A stretch of 64,000 bases of DNA, from NCBI GenBank assembly GCA_032358165.1, contig JAALGY010000019.1, positions 62,001 through 126,000 on the forward strand, read 5' to 3'. Below are positions 45,228-58,200 of the stretch, one piece after another (positions within the stretch are counted from its first letter, which is position 1; each line of letters starts with the position of its first letter). The notes below the pieces were generated by a model. That model ran no database searches. It saw nothing but the letters and a program-made list of their open reading frames with translations, and was not told the DNA's origin. The stretch is from Diplosphaera chodatii (lineage: Eukaryota > Chlorophyta > Trebouxiophyceae > Prasiolales > Stichococcaceae). The position numbers and the translations under genes are program-made.

Positions 45228-48200
45228 AGTCACCCCGTTCAAGCCCATGCTCGCGGCTGCAGCGCCTCCGCCGAAGCCGGACGGCGCGGCACCGCCCGAC
45301 ATGAGCAAGGTGCCTATGCTGCGAATGTGAACATTCCCCGTGATTGATGACGGTCACGCTTTGCCAGTGGGAAAGGTGGCATGCCCTGAGGCTGCAATCC
45401 TTCATCGCACACCGCGCTGCGAAAACGGCAGCATCTGTGGGCCTCAGATGATTGCGATTTTCAGGTGCCCGGGGTGGATGCGCAGCCCTCACCTGCGGAG
45501 GGCAAGGGCGCCGCCGCGCCGCGCCCGACCCAGCAGGGGCAGACGGACGGCATGATGAAGGGCGCGAACACTGCGCTGGCCGGCGGGCCGGACCAGGCCG
45601 CCAAGGACGCGGTGAACGAGAAGCGGGGCGCGCCCACCGGCGAGGTCGCAGCGTCGGACCTGCCTCCCACGCCGGATGACCACCTCATCCCCGCCTCAAC
45701 CATCATCCTGGTACGTACCAGCGCTGTGGCGGTCTGCACACCGCGTCCTGCAACTTGACTGGCTCATCTGCTAGGCGCCATGAGCAGCAGATCTGCTTCG
45801 CCGCGCCGCTCTCACCTAGGCCAGTGTTCTACCATCCTTGCATCGAACCTGCCACAGGGTCTGGCTGCAATCGCAGCGCTGGGCTTCCTGCTAATGATCG
45901 AGTGGTTCCCGCCCCGCTGGGGCGAGCTGACCGTGTGGACCCTGTTCTACGGCGTCCCGATCGGCGTGGGCCTCAGCTTCTGGAAGCACAAGAACGAGCA
46001 GCACAAGGCGGAAAACACTGAGAAGGTCAGTGAGATCGGCTGCTCTGTGGCAATCAACCGTGAACATGCGACATGGTGGCGACCAGCTGCATGTGTGCCG
46101 GTGTCCCTCATGACCTTGACGCTGATTTATCACAAGATTGCTGCCGAGGTTTGCATCCGGCTCTCCTGCAGCTCAATGTGTACCCAGGCCTAAAGGGCCT
46201 GAAGGAGATGCTGGGCACGGTGCCAGCCTGGATTCACTACGAGGAGCGGGAGCGAGTCGAGGTGAGGACTGTAGGGTTTATGGCAAGGGGATGCGTTGCA
46301 GGTCATCTGAAGGGCTGGCTGGCTGGTACACAGTGGCGCAGAACACTGCCAGGCACTTGGCACACCGCTGGCTATTCGTATCCAAGGGTACAGCCCTGCG
46401 GACAAGCCTGGTTGTGCCAGCACAAGCTCAGACTCAACACAGTCCTCACTCTTGCTGCAGTGGCTCAACAGCGTGCTGACGCAAATGTGGCCGTTCTACG
46501 ACCCTGCAATCTGCGAGGCTGTAAAGGTACATACGGAAAACTGCGTTGCCTGTTGTCTGCAGCATCTGCTGCATTGGCGCCAGCCGTGTAGTCCCGTGGG
46601 TGACATCACCAACCTAGCCTGAAAATTCGTCTCGAGCTTCCATAAACTTTGAGGCCTGATGTCTGGTGCCTGCAGCAATCAGTGGAGCCGCTGCTGGATG
46701 CCTACAAGCCGCCTGGTCTGGTGAAGAAGATCTACTTCAAGACGCTGACCTTCGGTGATGCGCCCTTCAAGATCGACAACGTGTGGGTGGACAAGGCCAA
46801 CGAAGAAGAAGTCTGCCTGGAGGTAAAGCTTCACCTTTGCGCTGATCTTGGTCGCGGTGGCCTGCTTGTCTTGCACGAGATCACAAGCAAGGTCTGGTGC
46901 TAAGCTATATGCAGCAAGCGTCCTTTCCCGGAAACCCTAAACCCTGCATCGCAGGTGGGCTTCAGATGGGCAGGCCAAGCCAACATCGCGCTGGCTGTTG
47001 AGCCCATCATCAGCCTGGGCACTCTGCTGCGCATGGTGCCGAAGGTTTCCAACCTGCGGGTGCGTGCAGTGCTCACTGGTCAGATCGGCAGTGCTGATGG
47101 TACATCGACCTTCCACAGGTTGCTGATGGTGCATGATGATGTTCACTCGAGGCAGCTGGCTTGTGCCCACTTGCTTGCATGTCATATAGCACACAGCTGA
47201 GGTGTCTGTTGTACAATGCAACGCAGATGAGCGGGGTCTTTCGGATCGTGATGAAGCCCCTGATTGACGATGTGCCGGTGGTGGCCGGCATGGTCATCGC
47301 CATGAAGGCGCCCCCGCAGGTCTGCTGGCATACCCTCTGCTGTTGGCATAGCTTTTGTGAGACACCTGCGCATTCCTGCCTGTTCCTCGCAATCCCTTGA
47401 GTATTGCAGTTGCCCTACTGCACCGCTTTGCTGTGGGATTCGTGCCGATGAAGGCACGCCTGGAAGGCCGCAGCCCTGTTGCTTTGGATAACGATGTCAG
47501 CAGGACACCGGGCAGGTGCTGGGTCTGATCCCGCAGTGTGCCTGCGCCCGCAGATCCACTTCACGCTGGAGGTGGGGAAGCAGGTCGGTGGCGCCGTGGT
47601 GGTCAAGCCCATCATGCTGTGGCTTGACCCCTTCCTGCGCCACACGCTCACGGACCTCATCGTGTGGCCCAACCGCATCGTTGTCCCCCTATCGCCCGAC
47701 CCCGACTTTGACTACTCCATCCTGGAGATGCGGTGCGCTTGTGAGACGAGTTGCAGATGTATGACTAGCACGGCAGCCTGTGTGCTTGGCACACTCCTTT
47801 GGGTGCGAGTTTTGAGGTCCACAGTGAACCATCTGCACCGTTTGGCATGCCGCATAAGAGGTGGCATGCCATGTGAGAGGCAAGATGCGCGGGCTGAACC
47901 TGCACCTGTTCTTGACTCAACCATGCGGGCTCCGTGCAGGCACGTGGGCCTGCTGACAGTGGAGGTGCTCGAGGCGCGGGGTCTGAAGAAGTACGACATC
48001 CTGGGCAAGAGCGACCCCTTCATCGAGCTGTCCACGCAGCCGCTGACTAAGGAGAAGACCTCCGTCAAGAAGAAGACGCTCACGCCCCACTGGAACGAGA
48101 CCAAGCACGTCCTGGTGCAGGTATAGGCCTGCAGCCACCGTGGACTCTTCATGCTCAACATTGCAGCAACGTGTGCAGAGTGAGCTGAGGAGAAATCTGC

Positions 48201-50398
48201 GGATGAGCACACTGGAGTTGATGTTGATCTGGACCGTCTTCCCCTGATACAGGAGCCCAACACCCAGTTCCTGCGAGTGGAAATGTTCGACCATGACCTC
48301 TTCCAGCCAAAGGTGCAGTACTCAGCCTGCTCCGATCCTTTGCACAGCAATCCCGTATGCCATCTGCAGCTAAGACAGATGGGAGAGTTTAGCCATGTCA
48401 GGTTGTACTGGTAGCTCTGCTGCGCAAGTTTCACAATGTCACTCCGTGATTCGTCAAGCGGCTTGAACCTGCACCTGTGACAAGTCTGTGTTGCTATGCT
48501 GCAGGAGCTGTTGAACCTGAACATCATCAAGGGCGCCACCGAGGTGGTGGGCAGCCAGACGCTCATGGGCCGCGCCATGATCGGCATCAACCGCTTCGAC
48601 GAGGACCCCTGCCAGCAGTTTGACGACTGGTGGGCGGGGCTGCTCCGCGGCACAGACTTGCTGAACCTGCATTCGGGTCGCATGGCAGGGGCCCATGTTC
48701 CCTGCGCTCATGGCTCCAGCAGCAGCCTGCGGGGACAGCCTCCAGCCATGACAGCGCCCCACAACCCGGTGCCGCGTGCGCCTGCAGGTACGACCTGGGC
48801 AAGGGGGAGTGGAGCAATCCGGACGGCTGCGGGCAGGGCGAGGGCGAGGTCCACCTGCGCTGCACCTACACGCCGTTCGACCAGATGGCGCGCCACCCCG
48901 CCGACTCCGTCACGGTGGGCAACAATGCAGTGTGTTTCGTCTCGGCACTGTGGCGTGCTGCAGCAGACGCGTATCAGCATCAGCAGGCGACGCCGGCCTC
49001 CACAGCGCGCCCCATGACGGATGGAGCAGCGTGTCGGGCGCATCGGGCTGTCCTGGCTCCTGGCCCGACGCCTTCAGCGTTGCTTGCAAACCCTGCTGCA
49101 GGGCGCGCTGCTGGTGCGGCTGGTGAAGGGCACCGAGCTGCCCGCCAAGGACGGCACCACCTCCGACCCCTTCTGCACCTTCAAGCTGGGCAAGCACAAG
49201 GAGCAGAAGTCCTTCGTGTGCCCCGCGACGCTGCAGCCGGCCTGGAACCAGAAGTTCGAGTGGCTCAACGTGGGTGGCCGCCTCGCCAGCTGCTGTGGAG
49301 TTTGGTGATGCTGGCATGAGCAGACGCCTGCAGCATCCCGCCTGTGGTCCGTCGCGGTCTGACACTCGCTCATGCTTGGGACCGCAGGTGGAAGCTGACA
49401 GCGTGCTGGAGATCGAGTGCATCGACGACGACACGATCGGCGACGAGCTGCTGGGCAAGCTGAGCTTCCCGATCATGGAGAAGCTGCGGGAGCTGCCGCC
49501 TGACGCGCGGCTCGCCACATTCGACGGCGACTTCCCGTTGTACGACGTGAGATTCCCCAAAACCGTGCATGCCCTCAGGAGTCGTGGGAATCCGAGCATA
49601 TTCATGCCAGACATGTGTTGTGCCTATGTGATCGCCTGCCGTCGCTGCGCTTGCACCCATGCTGCATCTCTATGCTCGTTGATAGCAAGGCCTTATCGCT
49701 TGTGGTGTTGCCATGGTCGCGGCACACCTGAGGTGCGGTCTTGATGTACAGGTGGTCGTGTGCGACGCTCGGAAGGTCAGCCCGCCAGCCAAGCTCACCA
49801 TGAAGTTCCAGTGGATTCCGTTCACGTACCGGCAGACAGACGCGGAGGCCGCGATCGACCAGCAGCACCACGGCCGCCTGCATGGCCTGTTCCACCACAA
49901 GGTCCGTCACAAGTCTTATTGCGGTTGCCTTTTGCTCCGGGATGGATCTTCATCATTGCAGCACGGCATCTGCCGGAGCACGTTTTGCTGCCCCTGCCTT
50001 CAGGGTGGCATGTCCAGTGGCTGTGCACAGGCCTCTAGCATGCTGGACCCCCTTTTCGACGGGCTCTGCAAAGATCACTGAGCACACTTGCTGTGAAGCA
50101 AAACCCCTAGTTGACTGTTGTCCGTGGGCTGTGTTGGCAGTCGTAGGGCCGCCAGTGCATCAGCTGAGCGTATCAACTGCAGGCTATGCCGATATTCTTT
50201 GTTCGGTTCATGCAGAAGGGCCCAGCTGTGGTGGAGGCTGCCTCGGCTGCCGTCGACAAGGGACGGATGCAAAATGTGGCGACGCATGATGACCCGACTG
50301 CCAACGCCAAAGCACAGCGTAGCGGCACGGCTGACTTTGCAGGCAGCAACACAGCCAGGCACGGGCCGTCCATCATGCCGGTCCGTGTGACGCAATGA
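45067..50398 (+). CDS. Extended-synaptotagmin-like protein (SMP and C2 domains)
   Basis: Membrane-tethering lipid-transfer protein expected at ER-plasma membrane contacts. Seventeen exons: 45067-45309, 45465-45710, 45858-46025, 46172-46261, 46461-46526, 46676-46822, 46955-47059, 47227-47319, 47554-47732, 47940-48120, 48253-48312, 48505-48629, 48788-48914, 49102-49269, 49388-49546, 49752-49901, 50183-50398; 840 residues. A Gly/Pro-rich N terminus precedes a hydrophobic hairpin (IAALGFLLMIEWF and LFYGVPIGVGLSFW). The SMP domain begins near MLGTVPAWIHYEERERVEWL and ends around the VAGMVIAMKAPPQ and VVVKPIMLWLDPF blocks. C2A: VGLLTVEVLEARGLKKYDIL then GKSDPF; C2B: ALLVRLVKGTELPAKDGTTS then DPF. 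The Asp residues for calcium binding are largely present. The tail is hydrophilic. Confidence 0.92.
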
Positions 50399-51523
50399 GC
50401 GCGGATGCGTCATATCTTCACCATGTACTATGATGAGTTGCCACCTCACTGCACAGCAAGCAGAGGTACCATGTCTTGATGTTTTCGGATTGCCCTAATC
50501 AGCTCCTGTAATCTGGTGCTCTCAGCGAATAATTGAAACGGCAGTGGCATCAGGATGCCTGGGCAGTAGCCTCTCGTACACCAGCATCCATCTCCAACCG
50601 ACAACCGACTGACTGTTGTCCTGTTGATGCCCTTGCATGAGTCAGCACCCGTCAAACTTTGAAGACAGCGATGACGACATGATTTATGGTACTGCTGTCG
50701 ACGCAGCGCAATCACGGCAACAATACATCAGCAAAGCCTTGCCCACGCCCACAACGCCGCTGCAGGACTGCTCACACGACATCTGCCCGCGGCGAGGCAG
50801 CAGCAAGGCCCTCAGCAGCCAGTGACACAAGCTTGAAAACTGTGAGCGATTATTTCGCGGCGTGCCGTCCAAACCGCCGTAGTAGCTGGCGGTCAGCCAG
50901 CGGCCGATGCCGAGAAACGCCCACCAGCGGCGGCGGCAGTGATCCCTGGCGCCGTATCAGGTGTTTCCGGACGTCCCAGGGCGCCCAGATTGTTCTGTGC
51001 TATCTAGGCAGACTTGGTTCACGGCGCCAGATTGTGGTCAACGCGGCCGCTGAGGGTAGGACCCACAGCTATGGGCGCTCAACATGGTGAATATGCAGGA
51101 AACGCTGTACTCCGTGCCCTTTGCGCGGTCCGGATGCCTTTTGGCACAATACCGTAGCCGGGATGTGTCCTGCCTGCGGTCCACGGGCTTTGACCCCCTT
51201 GCCGTTGGCCGCGTGAGCACCTTTGCAGCACCATACCCAGCCTGTCAGCATGTCAGTCAGCTGTCCCCGGCATCGCATGCTGACCAAGCGGTCAAGCAGC
51301 TGTAGCTTTCCGTAAGAGGTATCAGATAGGCGCCGGGTCTCAGCTTACTACGACGGGGCACCTCAGCTTCGGACCACCCCTGGCGCCCGAGAATGTTGCT
51401 CAATGCTGCCTGATTTGCCTATGATGCGGCGGGCACGCTGCCTCGGGGCTGCCGCTGCAAGCACACAGGTGGCTTTACCCCAGCTGCCAATCCTGCGCAG
51501 GTGGGGCCGCCGCATTTGAAATC
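50399..51523. other. Intergenic region with one unassigned short ORF
   Basis: 1.1 kb between the synaptotagmin and the Cys-pair gene. A 62-codon ORF at 50637-50825 (MSQHPSNFEDSDDDMIYGTA...) has an acidic, first-exon-like start but no demonstrable splice partner. Otherwise no conserved segment was seen. Confidence 0.35.
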
Positions 51524-54500
51524 ATGGCGGCCGCGCCCGGCGTCCGCCTCTTTGGCGTCACCCTGCAGCACCCAGCCCATTCAGGCGGTACGACCCCCAC
51601 GCCGTCGGGCGCCAGCGGCGACAGCAGCGGCGGCGCGGGCGCCGGCCCCCAGAAGCGCGGCCCCGCAGCGGTGGACAGCCCCCAGCCGGACCCCGCCAAG
51701 CGCCAGCGCTTTGAGGCGCCCGAGGCCGCCGCAAACGGCAGCAAGGGGCCCAGTACAGCAGGCCGCCAGACTGCCTGGCCGGCCCCGCAGCCAGCGGGTG
51801 CGTTGCCGGATGTGCTGCCGCCAGCGGCGGAGAGCCTGGCGGCGGCCCGCGGCGCCGGCGACGCGACCAAGCAGCGCGGCAGCCCGGGCAGCACCTGCGG
51901 CCGCAGCAGCCTCAACAGCGGCAGCTCCACCTTCAGCGTGGGCGCCGACGCCACCACTTCCGGCGCCGCCGGAGCGCTGCACCCCACGGGCTCCCTGCCC
52001 CGACCTGTAGCCACGCACGCCGCCGCCGCGCCGACCCCCGTGGCCGCCGGCGCCCCGCCGCCGCACCCCGCCGCCGCCGCCGCCGCCGCCGGCAACACGC
52101 TGCGGCTGTCCGCCGCCACCGCCTTTGCGCCCTACGCCGCGCCGGCCATCGGCCACCACCCCATGCCGCAGCCCGTGGCCGCCCTGCACCACCAGCTGGC
52201 GGCCGCGGCGGCGGGCAACCCCTTCGCCGGCGACGCCGGCATGCCGTTCGCGCAGCCGCAGGGCTCGATCGCCTACCCCGTGGCCCGCCGCCCCGTCCGT
52301 CGCCCCTCCGCCAAGCGCGGCAGCCTGGACTCCCACGCCAGCTCCGACATGCTGCCGCCGCCCGCGCTGCTGGACGGTGCTGCTTTACTTACTGCTGCAG
52401 CCTGTCGGCTACACGCAAGTGTCCCATGTGCCCTAAATGTGCAGGGACTGCAGCAACACTGGTGCACCCCATCAGGCTGCCTGCTGCCGCTGCGCAACTG
52501 TCATGGCCCCTCCGACAGCATTGCGCCGTGAGGCGACGGTGCTCAAGTGGCCCTGCACACGCGATTGCAGGCGGCGCGGTGACGCTGGACGGCAAGACGG
52601 CGGCCGAGCGGCGGCGCGAGACGCTGGCCATCCAGGCCACGCTGCCGCCCGACCTCAAGATCTGCTCCAGCTGCCGCCAGGTGCAAAGCCGACCCCGCTC
52701 AACCTGCTAACATTTGATGAGGCCTCTGCTCGCCTGCAGCGCGTTGCAGTTGAGGCAGCAGGCGCTCCTGCCCCCTGTAAGAATGCACATCTCACGAATC
52801 TTCAGCAGTCCGCACTTTGTATGGTGCAGATCAAGTCGCGGGACCAGTACCACGCCTGCCGTGCCAAGAAGGACCAGTTGCAGGACAGGTGTGTGGCCCA
52901 CCCTTCGGCAGCCCCGCAGCACGCCCTGCAACAAGCTCGCAGCCGTGCTGCCCCTCCCATCTCGCCCTGGCTGCTCAGAGGCTGTTCCCCAGACAAGAGC
53001 CGAGGCAGGGACTTGATCATCTGCATGATGTCCCGCATCTCACAACTTTCCCGACACGCTCTGCTGCACCAGGTGCAAGGTGTGCCGCGCCAGCCTGGAC
53101 GCAGTGCGTACTGCTCTGGCACGCCCCGCTAATGCCGCCGCGCGCCCCGTCGGCGCCCTAGCGCTGGAGGTGGGCACTTGTTAGGGTTCAGCATGCAGGG
53201 TCTACACCCCATCCTCAGTTTCCGCACCGCTGCGCTGACCCGGCCGACGCAGCCAGGCCGACGCTGTACGGTCCAACAGCGCTCTTGTCGAGGAGCAACA
53301 CGGCAGTGTCGTGTAGTCGATGCATTCACCTCCAGGGATAGACCTCTGATGTGTTGCGTTTCCCCCGCCCCGCAGCGGGCGGCGCGCAGCACGGAGCCCT
53401 TCATGCGCACCGCGGCCGCGATGATCACGCAGTCGGGGCGCTCCACCTGCCGCCGCGCCAGCGAGCCGGCGCACGCGGCGGGGCTCGACGGGCTGTCCGC
53501 GCGTCGCGGGTCCACCCCGGCCGCCCGCGGCGCCTCCATGCAGCTGGCCCTCGACTCCATCAGGTACAAAGACGCACAAGACGTAGGATGCGTGCCCCGC
53601 TTATGCACCCAACCCTGAAACAGGAAGTTTATGTACCGTTGTTTGTGGTGCTGTCCGCTGGTTGGCGTCTGAACAGGCGTGTCAAGGACCTGCTCGATGA
53701 ATGGTGAACTGGCCTTTGTGATGTGTCAGGAGACAGTCGGGCAGTGTGGCACACGAACACACACGCTGCAGTCTGTCCCTTGGGGTGACGCGATGCACAG
53801 CATAACCACCTGGACCCCGCTGCCATGCTCAGTGCAGCGCAGGGCTGCAGTCGAGTTGCAAGAAGCCTACACGCCTCGGCTGACAGACAGTCGGCTGCTG
53901 TGTGCTGCAGGGAGGACCCTGTGGGGCAGATGTACCAGGCCGCTGCAGCGATGCCCCCACCCTGGGGCGGCGCGCACCCCCGGCAATACATGATGCCGCC
54001 ACCGCCATTCCAGCCGCACCGCGTGCCGCAGCAGCCCCGCAGCCGGCTGGGCGGCCACCCGCAGCAGCCGCACGCCGCTGTTCACATACCTGCGACCAGC
54101 AGCGTTCCGCCCCCTGTGGCGCTGCCACCCCCCGCGCAGCAGGCCTCCCAGGGTGAGGTCCTGGCGCCGGCAGCTGCTGGTTTGAACATGATGCCTGCAT
54201 GCGATCGACATGCAGCGTCCACAGCGCCAGGTGTTGCCGGTAGCGGGCTGCTCTGATTACTTCAGAGCCAGAGGAGCTGGGTCCGATGCCCCGTCACTGT
54301 GGCTGGTGCCCTCCTCACGATGCCTCCTGAGCACACACCATCATAAAAGTTGGACTGCGGTGCTCTCATTGAGGGTTCAGCCCTGGGCTGACACCCCTCG
54401 TGTCACATTGGGTGCAGCCCGCTGGATGCTGGCGGCGCTGGTGTGCCTGAGCGCCGCGGGGAAGCAGAGCTTCGGCGGTGGGGCGCAGCTGTCGATGGCC

Positions 54501-54584
54501 GCCCTGGCGGCCGCCCTCGGCGTGTCCTCCGCTGCGGGGCTGCTGCTGGCTGCGGCGGCGGCCTGCGGACTGGCCCGACGCTGA
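51524..54584 (+). CDS. Ala/Pro-rich protein with a CxxC-(x)n-CxxC module
   Basis: Seven exons: 51524-52376, 52571-52680, 52830-52888, 53073-53169, 53376-53563, 53911-54152, 54418-54584, all in phase; 571 residues. The first 284 residues are disordered, Ala/Gly/Pro-rich, with a nuclear-localisation-like PAKRQR. A compact module follows: LPPDLKICSSCRQIKSRDQY, then HACRAKKDQLQDRCKVC. Two Cys pairs about 27 residues apart around a K-x-x-D-Q-Y/K-D-x-L-Q-D core resemble small zinc modules with CxxC...GLQxxCKxC patterns. A Pro/His/Gln-rich stretch comes next. The last exon is strongly hydrophobic and Ala/Leu-rich (LAALVCLSAAG, LAAALGVSSAAGLLLAAAA). Family not recognised; a nucleic-acid-binding or regulatory role is a guess. 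Confidence 0.7.
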
Positions 54585-55238
54585 GCATGCGTTGCGGCTG
54601 CAAAGTCCTGAAGCAAGCAGGGTGCACCCCCTTCAGGGACCAGTCCTGTGCGACGCCACCAGAAGGCGGCAGCTGATACAATCAGGTGCCAGCGTGTCGC
54701 TGGGCCTGGGGTGGACTTGGGTGCAGTAGGCGATGGCCACACCTTTACGTAGCTCAACCAAATGGCAGTGGTCTGATGCGCTTGACCCGTTTCTTTGCCC
54801 CACCCCTTGATTACACTTCTGCCAAACATGATTGGCTGCTGGTCCATGCAACAGTTTTAAGTATCTTTGGATTCTGGGGACTGTGGCTCCTTCGACAGCA
54901 TGCTAAGCTTGTGCGATCTCAATAGGCATCGTGGCGATGTCATCAGCCTCGCACAGCAACCTGAGAAATACTGATAGCTCTGTGCAATACGAAGGTTAAA
55001 GAGTACACCCTGCTTACAGCCGATCACAACTGAGCCCTCAGGATACACACAACATGAGCAACCAGCACATGCCACAACGGTATCCAATCTCCCAAAGAAC
55101 CAACGTGTGTTTTGTGCAAAAGTGTTCACACCTCGATGTTCGAACAGTCATGGGCTGAGGCCAGGATTTGCAAGACAAAACGCTCACAAAAATGGGCACA
55201 GCAGTGCCCGGTCACAGCATGGACTGGCGACCGGGGAG
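54585..55238. other. Convergent 3' region
   Basis: 3' UTR and intergenic sequence between the Cys-pair gene and the R3H-SUZ gene; AT-rich from about 54760 to 55150. No gene was seen. Confidence 0.5.
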
Positions 55239-58200
55239 CTACTCTTTCTGGGGTGCAAAGGCCTCCAGCGGCGAGGTGCCGGCTGACGAGGGCAGGCTGA
55301 TGGGCGGGATGCCATCGCCAAACTGCAGCTGCCGCAGCGGTGTGTCCGCCTGGGGCACCGCCTTCGGGCTGGTCGCCTGCACGGCCGGTGGGGTGGGGGC
55401 CACGGCTGCGGACTGCTCGCCCGCAGTCGGCGAGGCCTGCAGCGGCGGCGGCTGCGGCGGCGTCACATGGGGCGACTGCGGCATCGATGACGACCTGCAT
55501 CAGATGTGACCACCGGCTCTTGACGGATTGATGCTTCAGCATTCGACGACCGACATGCGGAGCTGAACACACCTGCTGCGTTACAGGGCACTGCAGTTTT
55601 GTCACCAATCACACGCCGGTCACACAAAGACCTGTGAATATAAACAAGAGCCGAGGACGCACCGCTGGTGGCGGCCAATGCTGCTGGAGCTGCTGCGGCG
55701 GCTGCCACGACCGGAGCCGCGGGGGGGCGCCCGCTGCGGGCTGGGCGGTGCGGACAGGTGCCCCGCGGCCGCCATCGCCATCTGGTGCTGCAGCGGCACA
55801 GCAAGCAGTGTCAGCCTCATACCAAGTGGCTCACAGCAGGCCAGCCGAACGGTGTTCAAGCCACGGGGTGCAGCTGAATGAAATCGAGTGACAACAGAAA
55901 CGATGGCAGCTTGAGATGTACAAGCTCCTTGGACAGTCACAAGCACTGCACAGACTGTCCAGAACACTGGATCCGCGACAACGGAGCTCATCTGAGCGAC
56001 GTGCGTGTCGGCCGCGCACCTGCTGCATGTGGTGCGGCATCGCCAGCTGCAGCGGGTACGCGCCCGGCGGGTAGCCGAGCCCCGGGTACGCGGCCGTCGG
56101 CATGGCGCCCACGGGCAGCGCCTCGGCGCCGGGCCGCGGCAGGAACCCATAGCCGGGCACCGCCGCGTACTGCACCGCGTGCCCCCCCTGCATGCCCTGC
56201 ACGGCACCGCCACAGCCCTGAGCCACCTGCCGCATGGCTCTGAGTCACCCTGAGTCACCGTTGACCCTGGTCGAAGTGGGCGGCGTCACACCAGTGGCAG
56301 CTGGTGTTGCTGTCTGGCTAGATCTGACTAGCTAAGGATATGGATAAGATCAAGGTCGGTGGCGGCAGCACCTGATACTGCGGCATGCCGTTGGGCAGCA
56401 CCTGCTGCCCGGGCATGGCTGCCGGCTGCAGGTACTGGTACTGCACGCCGGGCGACAGGCCGGCCACCGGGACCGCCTGCCGAGGCAACACCAGCTGGTC
56501 AGCGGCGGAAACCAGGTTCTCGGAGCACAGAGGCACACAGCTGCAGGCGCCTCGCGCCCGTGGCACATTGCAGCCTGCCAGAGTGGCCCGAGCATCGGAT
56601 GCAGCGACACACCTGCATCCCAGGGGGCAGGAAGTGCTGCTGCTGCTGCTGATGGTGGGGGTGGTGCCCGTCCGCCGGCAGCTGCATGCCAACAGCGCAC
56701 CCCTCAGATCAATGCATAGACGCTACTCCAGCCCCGATGGTGCATGCAAAGCAGGCGTCTACAGACAGCGGAAAGGCCAAAGTAAACTGCCAGACCATTG
56801 ATATTTGGGTACCTGGACGCCCAGGGGTGCGGAGCCAGGGTACCCCACGAACTGGGGCCCATTTGGCAGGCGCGGGCCGCCGGGGCCGTGCTGCTGCATG
56901 TGCTGCAGGTAGTGCTGCTGGGGGGCCTGGTGCTGTGGCGGTGGCTGCAGGGGGGAGCCGTACGCGCCTGGCGGCGGCGGGCGGAAGGAGGAAGCAGGCA
57001 GTCCCGGCATCCCAGGGGGGGCCCACCCACCCGCCGCCGCCGCCCGCTGCTGCGCCGCCGCCTGCTGCTGGTGGTGGTGCTGCTGGTGCTGGTGCTGCGC
57101 GGCCGCCGCGGCGTGGTACGCGGCCGCCGCTGCCGCCTGCAGGCGCCACAGCAGGGTGACATGGAGCAACGAAAGATTTGCACCACTACCTTAAGACGCC
57201 GTCGGTGCTGATACTGGTGTTGTTGGTGTGCAGCATGTCCGGGGGGTATCACCATGTCGGGCATGCCGCCGCTGTTGCGCCGGGTGTGCATGCTGCCGGG
57301 CGGCGGCGCCTGGAAGCCGTAGGCTGCCGGCACGCCCGGGTACCCGCGGCCGGGCAGCTCGGGAAACTGCATCATTCTCACAATGCGTCAGACGCAGCAT
57401 CGACAGTACTCGGTGTGCCTTGGGTGCTTACACCAGGACCTTGTGTAGCATTTGCAGTAGAAACGCTCATCTAGTTTGCACCGACACTCTCGATCAAGGC
57501 GTGCGAGCGCTGACCTGGCCGCCATAGGGGGCCACTGCATACGGGACGCCCTGCTCCCCCGGCCGGTCGCCAACACCCTGGTCGTAGCGCGGGGCATACC
57601 GGCCGTGCGCTCGCCTGAAGTCGGGATCCTGCAGCTCTGCCTGCCTGTTCCTGCAAACAAGGCCCCGCAGCCCCTTTGTGGCAACAGCCGGTGGCGCCAC
57701 ATAAGCATAAAGGAGCACACCACTGTAAGCCTCGCTTGCGTACTACCAGGACATCGAAACCACTGATCGACAACGGCTCGTAGCACGCCTGGCCCCCCAA
57801 GCACATGGTCAGCCCAGGGTGCAGGGTGCGTGCTCACCTCAGGACGGCCTTCTTCCCCAGGCTGTGCTGCTGCCCGGGGCCGCCGTTGGGCACCGCGCCG
57901 CTGCCGCCGCCGCTGGACGGCCGCCTAGTGGTGGCTGCGCCCTCCCCGCCCTGCTGGATTGGCTGCTGCTGCTCGGGGGTCGCGCCGGCGGCGCCCGCCG
58001 AGCCATTGCCGCCGAAGATGCGGGCGCGCGCCTTGTGGTACTCCTCCTCCCTCTCCTGTACCGACCTGGCGCCGCCGGCCTCGCTGTTGCTGGCGCTGGC
58101 GGCGTCGTCGCTGGGGGCGTGGCCTGCCAGGGGCCCGCCGCTGCTCGGGCGCCGCACCAGCAGCTTGGGCGCCTCGGCGCCGGCCACCTGGCCGTTGCCG

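Noticed and set aside
51581..52336. 251-codon minus-strand Gly/Arg-rich ORF
   Set aside because: It is the antisense shadow of the Ala/Pro-rich first exon of the Cys-pair gene; high GC leaves few stops.
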